Assembly (NCBI RefSeq): GCF_024460475.1
Contig: NZ_JANFYN010000046.1
Span: forward strand, 1 to 18,815
DNA length: 18,815 nucleotides
Direction of reading: 5' to 3'
Origin: Holdemanella sp. MSK.7.32
GTDB taxonomy: Bacteria > Bacillota_I > Bacilli_A > Erysipelotrichales > Erysipelotrichaceae
The first letter of the stretch is position 1; every line of letters starts with the position of its first letter. Below the pieces are notes generated by a model. That model had not been told where the DNA came from. It searched no databases and worked only from the letters and a program-made list of their open reading frames with translations. The position numbers and the translations under genes were made by a program. This document shows, in pieces, positions 13,598 through 18,815 of the stretch.

Positions 13598-14989
13598 TTA
13601 AATCTCACCACGACGTTTTTTAAGTTCAATTACGTTTTCCTCAACACGTTTTTTATTCAATGGATAAATAAACGCTAATGCTGCCGCAACAGCCACTAAA
13701 CCAACAATTGGAATAATACATGAAATATTGAAGATTCCATTTACAACTTCTGGATCAAATGCTGTAGCTGATGTATATCCAATCAACGTTAAGAATCCAC
13801 CAATCATACCACTTGATAAGGCTTGTCCAATCTTACGTGCAAAGGAGTATACGGAATAGATTGTACCATCTTCACGAATACCATTTTTAACTTCTGAATC
13901 ATCAATTACATCTGTAATCATCGCCCAGATGATCATGTTGAAGAATCCTAAACTTACATATGCAACTGTATAGATTGCTACATATACAAATGGATTAGCT
14001 GGTTTTGCGATCAAACAAATCAAATAAACAGCAGCACCAAATAAACATGAACCAATTGATAATTCTTTTTTACCAAATTTATCTGCTAATTTTGTTGATA
14101 AAGGAGCACAAATTACAATTGTCGCAACAGTACCACCTAAAGCAGCAACGGATTGTGCAGCCGGACTTCCATAATAGTTAGGGAATACATAAGATGACAT
14201 TCCTGACATTCCAAGCATTGCCAATAATAACAAGATGGAAGCTAAGATGATACCAATCAATGAACGGTTAGAGAATAAGCTCTTCATCAAATCACCAAAG
14301 TTAAACTTTGTATTGTTTTGAGGCACTTCTACACGTTCAGTAACTAAGTTAAAACATAATAAATAGCAGCCAACAGCTAATAAACCTAAAACAGCAGCAA
14401 TGATAGTCATACGACTTCCAGATAATACGGTATTTCCATTGACTGTTTCATATGCGAATAATGGAGCACCAACACCAATAATTAAAGCAGCTAAAGTTCC
14501 ACCAACAGAACGCCAAGTTGATAAACTTGCTCTGTCTTTGGCATCCGCTGAAATGGCAGATGCCATTGAACCAAAAGGAATATTGATTGAAGTATAGAAA
14601 ACACTTCCCCACAATAAGTATGTCACTGTCATCCATACAACTTTAAATGTATATGACATGTTCGCAAATCCACCTTGGAATACCATGAAACTAGAAATCG
14701 CCACAGGACCAGCCATACGACGAATCCATGGTTTAAATTTTCCATCTTTTGTAGGCTTTGAGCGATCTACAATCTGCCCCATTGTAACATCGGTAAAGGC
14801 ATCCACAAATCTTGCAGCCATCATTAACACACCAACAACACCAGCGCTAATCCCCATAACATCTGTATAGAATTTCAACATGAAGATTGATGATAACATA
14901 AACGTAAAGTCGTTACCAAAATCTCCAAACATATAGCCAACTTTGTCTCTAAGTCCAAAAGGACGGACAACTTTATTATCTTTACTCAT
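13598..14989 (-). CDS. GPH-family sugar:cation symporter
   Basis: 463 residues with about twelve hydrophobic segments. The opening (VGYMFGDFGNDFTFMLSSIFMLKFYTDVMGISAG, about 13-46) and the first cytoplasmic loop (RFVDAFTDVTMGQIVDRSKPTKDGKFKPWI) are diagnostic of the glycoside-pentoside-hexuronide:cation symporter family (UidB, MelB, LacS). It lacks the C-terminal IIA-like domain of LacS. It imports a glycoside or glucuronide with H+ or Na+. It starts 20 bases after the GH2 gene with a GGAGAG site, so the two form an operon in which imported substrate is cleaved inside the cell. A TATAAT-like stretch overlaps its stop codon (13587-13597), upstream of the terminator. Confidence 0.9.
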   Translation of the reverse strand: MSKDNKVVRPFGLRDKVGYMFGDFGNDFTFMLSSIFMLKFYTDVMGISAGVVGVLMMAARFVDAFTDVTMGQIVDRSKPTKDGKFKPWIRRMAGPVAISSFMVFQGGFANMSYTFKVVWMTVTYLLWGSVFYTSINIPFGSMASAISADAKDRASLSTWRSVGGTLAALIIGVGAPLFAYETVNGNTVLSGSRMTIIAAVLGLLAVGCYLLCFNLVTERVEVPQNNTKFNFGDLMKSLFSNRSLIGIILASILLLLAMLGMSGMSSYVFPNYYGSPAAQSVAALGGTVATIVICAPLSTKLADKFGKKELSIGSCLFGAAVYLICLIAKPANPFVYVAIYTVAYVSLGFFNMIIWAMITDVIDDSEVKNGIREDGTIYSVYSFARKIGQALSSGMIGGFLTLIGYTSATAFDPEVVNGIFNISCIIPIVGLVAVAAALAFIYPLNKKRVEENVIELKKRRGEI

Positions 14990-15009
14990 ATTCTCTCCTC
15001 TATTTTTTA

Positions 15010-17271
15010 TTATTTCTTAATTTTAATTAATTTCGCATTCAAGCTTTCAATAAATCCATCTGGTAAGATGTTACCAGCTAATTCCTTGATTTTCTCCAAG
15101 TTCATGCCCTTCATCATATCCCACATACCTTCTCCAGGTACAACATTGAAATTAGTCGCAAGCTTCATAGCTGTTTGCGTAATTTTGAATGCTTCTTGAT
15201 TCTTAGCCAACTCTTCTAATGTATCTTTGATACTGTACATTCCTTCTGGAAATTCCATTGGAGCTTTAAGATCTAAATCGCCAACCATCTTAAACCAGTT
15301 CGCAACACCTTCTGCACGAATCTTCGTATCTGGTAATAAATATACTTCTGGTTCAGTTTCTACTTTTTCCAAAGTAATGCTGTCTTTTACATCACCCGCA
15401 ACAGCTAATACTGTATTGAAGCCATCTTTTAATGCTACATTGAACACAAATACTTTATCGGCACTTAATTCCTGTACCAATTCACCATTTAGATATAACG
15501 CTACACTTGGCTGGTTTGAATACACACGAATTTGAGTTGTTTCTCCAGCTCTTTGTGCATAGCGACTTCCACATACATGTACCATTGGTTCTGCATTCCA
15601 ATATGCTTTATAAATGAAGTAGCTGTCTTTCTTTGTCTTACGATCCATTGTGACTAGACCCTTGTTGTTACGACCTTTAACTCCACCTTCATCACGTGCT
15701 GCACATCCAAAGTCAAACATATTCCATACATGACTTGACCAGATCCAAGGACGATCATTCAATACTTTAGCCATATGTTCATGGTACAATGCCTGATATT
15801 CTTCACTGTAGTCTTTGCAGGCAGGGTTTGGTCCATGATATGTAATAATACCTTCACAACCATATTCAGATAGACCTAGACATAAATCTGGATGTTTTTC
15901 ATGGAACATGTCTAACCAAGGACCATTGTCCTCCATCTTTCCTCCATACCATCCGAAATAGTGGTTGTAGCTGATCACATCTGTAATTTCATGCATTGGA
16001 CTATCCACTGGAGTCATACTTACATGTGCAATTGTAGTTAAACGAGATGGATCCAATTTCTTAGCCAACGCATTCAATTCTTTATGGTTTTCCACCAACT
16101 TTTCACTGATTCCACCAATCAAGATTTCATTTGAGATTCCCCAGAAACAAATAGATGGGTGATTGTAGTTTTGTATGATCAATTCTTTCAACTGATTGAT
16201 ACAATCCTGATGAGCTTCTGGCGCTGTATTGAATACACTGATAAATGGAATTTCAGCCCATACAACAAATCCTAATTCATCACAAGCATCATAGAAATCT
16301 TGACTGTGTTGATAGTGAGCCAAACGAATCGTGTTTGCCCCTAGATCCTTGATGATTCTTGCATCTTCATAGTGATCTTCACGAGTCAACGCATTTCCTT
16401 TATATAACATATCCTGGTGACGACTTACACCACGTAAAGGTGTTTCTACTCCATTGATAATAAATCCTTTATTTGAATCACACGAGAAGCTACGAACGCC
16501 TGTTTTTACTGTAACTTCATCAAATGTTTCATTACGTCTTTGTAGTTTCGCTGTCACTGTATATAAGTATGGATTGTCGATATCCCAGTTTGTCGTATCT
16601 GGAACAAAGACTGAAACTTTTGTAGAATCTGCAGGACGACAAGCTGAAGCCACTTCTTTTCCATCGGCATCCAAGATTGAATACAATACGGTGAAGTTTT
16701 CATCAGCATCCTTTACGAAAGATTCGATTTCGAAGTTGGCACCACCATCACAAGGATAAGGCATCACTTTAATTCCAGGACCACCATAGTACTCTAAATC
16801 AAAGTGAGCTTCTGTTGTACAAATGATGTTGACTCCACGATACAAACCTCCATAGAAAGTAAAATCTGCACTTTGAGGATATACACTGTCTTTATATTCA
16901 TTACTGCAAGCAATCACTAATAAGTTTTCTTCATCTTCTTTGCACAAATCAGTAACATCCGCACGGAAGATTGAATATCCACCTTCATGATATGTAACCT
17001 TAGTACCATTCACATACACTGTAGCTTGTTGGCCAGCAGCCAATACTTCTACAAATACTTTAGAACCACCAAACGCTTGCGTTGGAGTTTTAAATGTTTT
17101 CGCATACCAGTAGTTTCCACGATCATACGAACCATTTCCATCATGTCCATCTACCGCATTCCAAGTATGAGGTAAATTCACTGTTTGCCAGTCTGTCGGC
17201 ATAACATTAACAAGTCCAACGTCTTTTTGAATAAATTGCCAATTGTCATTCAAATTAATAATTTTACGCAT
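15010..17271 (-). CDS. Glycoside hydrolase family 2 enzyme (beta-galactosidase or beta-glucuronidase)
   Basis: 753 residues. The sugar-binding domain (about 10-155) and the immunoglobulin-like domain (about 160-265) precede the catalytic barrel. The barrel has LRGVSRHQD (279-287), acid/base E382 in GISNE and nucleophile E469 in LSEYG. N535-N-K537 in GRNNKGLV matches the NxK carboxylate-binding motif of beta-glucuronidases. However, RHQD, AHYQHSQDFYDACDE and the KGLVTMDRKTKKD context are also common in GH2 proteins annotated as beta-galactosidases, so specificity is open. There is no signal peptide; it acts on substrate imported by the downstream GPH symporter. About 100 helical residues at the C-terminus (650-753) are absent from E. 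coli GusA (603 aa). Confidence 0.88.
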   Translation of the reverse strand: MRKIINLNDNWQFIQKDVGLVNVMPTDWQTVNLPHTWNAVDGHDGNGSYDRGNYWYAKTFKTPTQAFGGSKVFVEVLAAGQQATVYVNGTKVTYHEGGYSIFRADVTDLCKEDEENLLVIACSNEYKDSVYPQSADFTFYGGLYRGVNIICTTEAHFDLEYYGGPGIKVMPYPCDGGANFEIESFVKDADENFTVLYSILDADGKEVASACRPADSTKVSVFVPDTTNWDIDNPYLYTVTAKLQRRNETFDEVTVKTGVRSFSCDSNKGFIINGVETPLRGVSRHQDMLYKGNALTREDHYEDARIIKDLGANTIRLAHYQHSQDFYDACDELGFVVWAEIPFISVFNTAPEAHQDCINQLKELIIQNYNHPSICFWGISNEILIGGISEKLVENHKELNALAKKLDPSRLTTIAHVSMTPVDSPMHEITDVISYNHYFGWYGGKMEDNGPWLDMFHEKHPDLCLGLSEYGCEGIITYHGPNPACKDYSEEYQALYHEHMAKVLNDRPWIWSSHVWNMFDFGCAARDEGGVKGRNNKGLVTMDRKTKKDSYFIYKAYWNAEPMVHVCGSRYAQRAGETTQIRVYSNQPSVALYLNGELVQELSADKVFVFNVALKDGFNTVLAVAGDVKDSITLEKVETEPEVYLLPDTKIRAEGVANWFKMVGDLDLKAPMEFPEGMYSIKDTLEELAKNQEAFKITQTAMKLATNFNVVPGEGMWDMMKGMNLEKIKELAGNILPDGFIESLNAKLIKIKK

Positions 17272-17321
17272 CTTATTTCTCCTTTTTTATCATTTTTACC
17301 AAACACAAATCTTACTTATAG

Positions 17322-17335
17322 TGTAAACGCTATCA
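17322..17335. promoter_or_regulatory. CcpA cre site upstream of the GH2 gene
   Basis: TGTAAACGCTATCA fits TGWAANCGNTNWCA at every fixed position. It is about 50 bases upstream of the GH2 start codon and about 140 bases upstream of the AraC start, so repression of the GH2-symporter operon by preferred sugars is likely. I could not place a confident -35/-10 for this operon. Confidence 0.7.
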
Positions 17336-17427
17336 ATTTTGTTGGTGAGTAATTTTTTTACCTTCACTAGCAATATTTTTATATACCTTAAAATATTTAT
17401 GTATTTGCGTATGCACTTTCATTTGTT

Positions 17428-17456
17428 TTGACTTTGCACACATAACATACGATAAT
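17428..17456 (+). promoter_or_regulatory. Promoter of the AraC-family gene
   Basis: TTGACT (17428-17433) and GATAAT (17451-17456) are 17 bases apart, about 20 bases upstream of the ATG at 17477. Confidence 0.6.
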
Positions 17457-17476
17457 ATACACAATGGAGAAAAAAC

Positions 17477-18697
17477 ATGAATTACGAAAAAGAATATAAT
17501 TTTGTGGTTAATTTTTTAAACAAACTAAACATTCAAACCACTCTTTTTAATATAGATGAAGATGAAGCCCCTAAATTTGATTTAGGGCTAAGAGAAACAA
17601 TATATGATAAGGATATTTATAAAAAGTTTTTTAGCTCTTTTCCTTCTACAGGCAAGCCAAATACGATTTATCACATAAACGATAAATTTTTATGTCAATA
17701 TTTCGTTATTCAACTTCCTAATAATCCTGGCGCTTATTTTATGGCTGGTCCCTATACAGATTTCATATTAACGGATGAAGTCCTTTTAAAATTAGCTGAT
17801 CAATATAATTTTTCCCCTCAAATTTTTGCACAATTAAAAAAATATTATACAAGAATCCCTTTCATTAAAGACAAAGAATACTTATTATCTTTATTTATGG
17901 CTTTCGGTGAATCTTTATGGGATGGCGTTGATAATTATTCGATTGAAAAAGTAAATCCAAATACATTTGACTATTACGATCCTGCAACAAACAATGAAAA
18001 GGTAAAAAAAGAAAGTCCCATTCTTGTGATGAATACATTAGAAGCAAGATATAAAAAAGAAAATGACCTTTTTCAAGCTGTTTCAAAAGGATTGATGCAT
18101 AAAGCTGAACTCTATATGCTTAACAATCGTATCTCCACTATGGAGACACGATTAAACGATCCAATTCGTGATATTAAAAACTATACAATTATTTTAAAGA
18201 CAGTTTTAAGACTAGCGGCTGAACAAGGCAAAGTACATCCTATCTACATCGATGCTCTTTCAAGTCAGTTTGCCAAACAAATCGAGGCTATAACTTCCAT
18301 TCAAAGTGGATTACAGCTACAGATGGATATGGTGAAAGAATATTGTTTATTAGTCAAAAAACATTGCAGCAACAACTATTCTTTACCTATTCAAAGAGTC
18401 ATCACATATATTGATACGGATTTAACAGCGGACCTTAGTTTAAAAGCACTCTCAGACTCATTAAATATAAATTCAAGTTACTTATCTACATTGTTTAAAA
18501 AAGAAACGGGCATGACACTTACAAACTATGTCAATAAAAAAAGAATTGAACATGCCGTCTATCTACTTAGTTCAACAGATATGCAGATTCAAAACATTGC
18601 CCAATATTGTGGTATTCCTGATGTAAATTACTTTACCAAGATCTTTAAGAAAGTAATGAACAAAACACCAAGTGAATTCAAAGAAGAAATGAGATAA
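17477..18697 (+). CDS. AraC-family transcriptional regulator
   Basis: 406 residues. The last 100 or so form the two helix-turn-helix DNA-binding domain: LSLKALSDSLNINSSYLSTLF for the first HTH, LTNYVNKKRIEHAVYLLSST for the linker helix, then IQNIAQYCGIPDVNYFTKIFKK with the PSEF end. The N-terminal 300 residues have no cupin signature that I can see. They contain a PAS/GAF-like stretch (YHINDKFLCQYFVIQLPNNPGAYFMAGPY) and a helical middle, so a cytoplasmic sensor is likely. It is divergent from the GH2-symporter operon, the usual place for its activator. GGAG precedes the start. The ligand is presumably the imported glycoside or a breakdown product; this is inference. Confidence 0.88.
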   Translation: MNYEKEYNFVVNFLNKLNIQTTLFNIDEDEAPKFDLGLRETIYDKDIYKKFFSSFPSTGKPNTIYHINDKFLCQYFVIQLPNNPGAYFMAGPYTDFILTDEVLLKLADQYNFSPQIFAQLKKYYTRIPFIKDKEYLLSLFMAFGESLWDGVDNYSIEKVNPNTFDYYDPATNNEKVKKESPILVMNTLEARYKKENDLFQAVSKGLMHKAELYMLNNRISTMETRLNDPIRDIKNYTIILKTVLRLAAEQGKVHPIYIDALSSQFAKQIEAITSIQSGLQLQMDMVKEYCLLVKKHCSNNYSLPIQRVITYIDTDLTADLSLKALSDSLNINSSYLSTLFKKETGMTLTNYVNKKRIEHAVYLLSSTDMQIQNIAQYCGIPDVNYFTKIFKKVMNKTPSEFKEEMR

Positions 18698-18718
18698 AAA
18701 AGCTAGGACAAGCCTAGC
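18696..18718 (-). terminator. Terminator of the right-edge gene
   Basis: On the minus strand GCTAGG (18718-18713) pairs with CCTAGC (18707-18702) around a 5-base loop, followed by six T (18701-18696). It overlaps the stop codons of both convergent genes. Confidence 0.75.
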
Positions 18719-18815
18719 GTACAATAATATAAATCATATAAATGACATATACGAGGATCGTAAAGATCCCCTTTTTTCTTGTCATTGTATCTCCCTTTTT
18801 CGCAATACCATAAAT
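18714..18815 (-). CDS. C-terminal end of a membrane protein, probably a Na+/Ca2+ antiporter, cut by the window edge
   Basis: The minus strand is open from the window edge to a TAG at 18716-18714, giving 33 residues: IYGIAKKGDTMTRKKG followed by a single hydrophobic helix ending YMIYIIVR. A short polar loop, then R-x-x-G and a last helix rich in Ile, Val and Tyr is how bacterial calcium/sodium antiporters of the CaCA family (YrbG-like) typically end; this is recalled, not searched. A standalone 23-residue peptide from the internal ATG (AAGGGAG upstream) is the alternative. A terminator directly follows. Confidence 0.5.
   Translation of the reverse strand: MYGIAKKGDTMTRKKGIFTILVYVIYMIYIIVR

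Noticed and set aside
14448..14636. Frames overlapping the symporter, GH2 and PTS genes on the opposite or alternate frames
   Set aside because: They are shadows of strongly supported genes, without binding sites or recognisable domains.
1..18815. CRISPR arrays, tRNAs, rRNAs, insertion sequences, prophage genes, toxin-antitoxin pairs
   Set aside because: No regularly spaced repeats, no tRNA-like cloverleaf noticed, no transposase, integrase or phage motifs. The small paralog pair is same-strand and similar to each other, unlike a toxin with its antitoxin.

Overview
The window is AT-rich, closely packed DNA of a low-GC Gram-positive bacterium (Bacillota). Evidence for this is AGGAGG-type ribosome binding sites, U-tailed hairpin terminators, two sites matching the CcpA cre consensus, Firmicutes-style PTS operons with a ManO/DUF956 gene, and a LicT/SacT-type antiterminator. 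A fermentative gut organism, perhaps Erysipelotrichia-like, is my guess; no rRNA or marker gene is present to settle it. TGA is used as a stop, so the genetic code is standard.

Layout. (1) 1-114: probable 3' end of an unknown + strand gene, then about 330 bases without a gene that hold a long imperfect inverted repeat. (2) 442-1696: overlapping flavin-reductase-like and PgeF-type genes. (3) 1704-2359: two small minus-strand paralogs of unknown function. (4) 2516-4045: two tandem DeoR-family regulators that are paralogs of each other. (5) 4057-6204: a Mn-type CDF metal exporter, divergent from a Cof-type HAD phosphatase. (6) 6353-9516: a mannose-family PTS operon (IIAB, IIC, IID, ManO). (7) 9717-12646: a glucose-family PTS IICBA permease overlapping a BglG/LicT-family antiterminator. 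(8) 12760-17271: an alpha/beta hydrolase, a GPH-family symporter and a GH2 glycosidase. (9) 17477-18697: a divergent AraC-family regulator. (10) The right edge cuts a minus-strand gene whose 33-residue tail resembles the last membrane helix of a Na+/Ca2+ antiporter.

How the genes work together. The right two thirds is a sugar-acquisition block. The GH2 enzyme and GPH symporter form an operon that imports and cleaves a beta-glycoside or glucuronide, probably under the AraC regulator and CcpA. The glucose-family permease and antiterminator are translated from one message with its own promoter. The most informative non-coding sequence is the 200-base leader of the mannose-family operon. It holds, in order, a promoter overlapped by a cre site, a RAT-like hairpin and an overlapping terminator with a run of eight U. 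This implies that the adjacent antiterminator, and thus the glucose-family permease that would control it, governs the mannose-family PTS.

I see no CRISPR array, tRNA, rRNA, phage or insertion sequence. No wholly new system is evident. The best leads are the antiterminator-controlled mannose PTS leader, the orphan small-protein pair beside the DeoR pair, and the structured repeat at 193-266.
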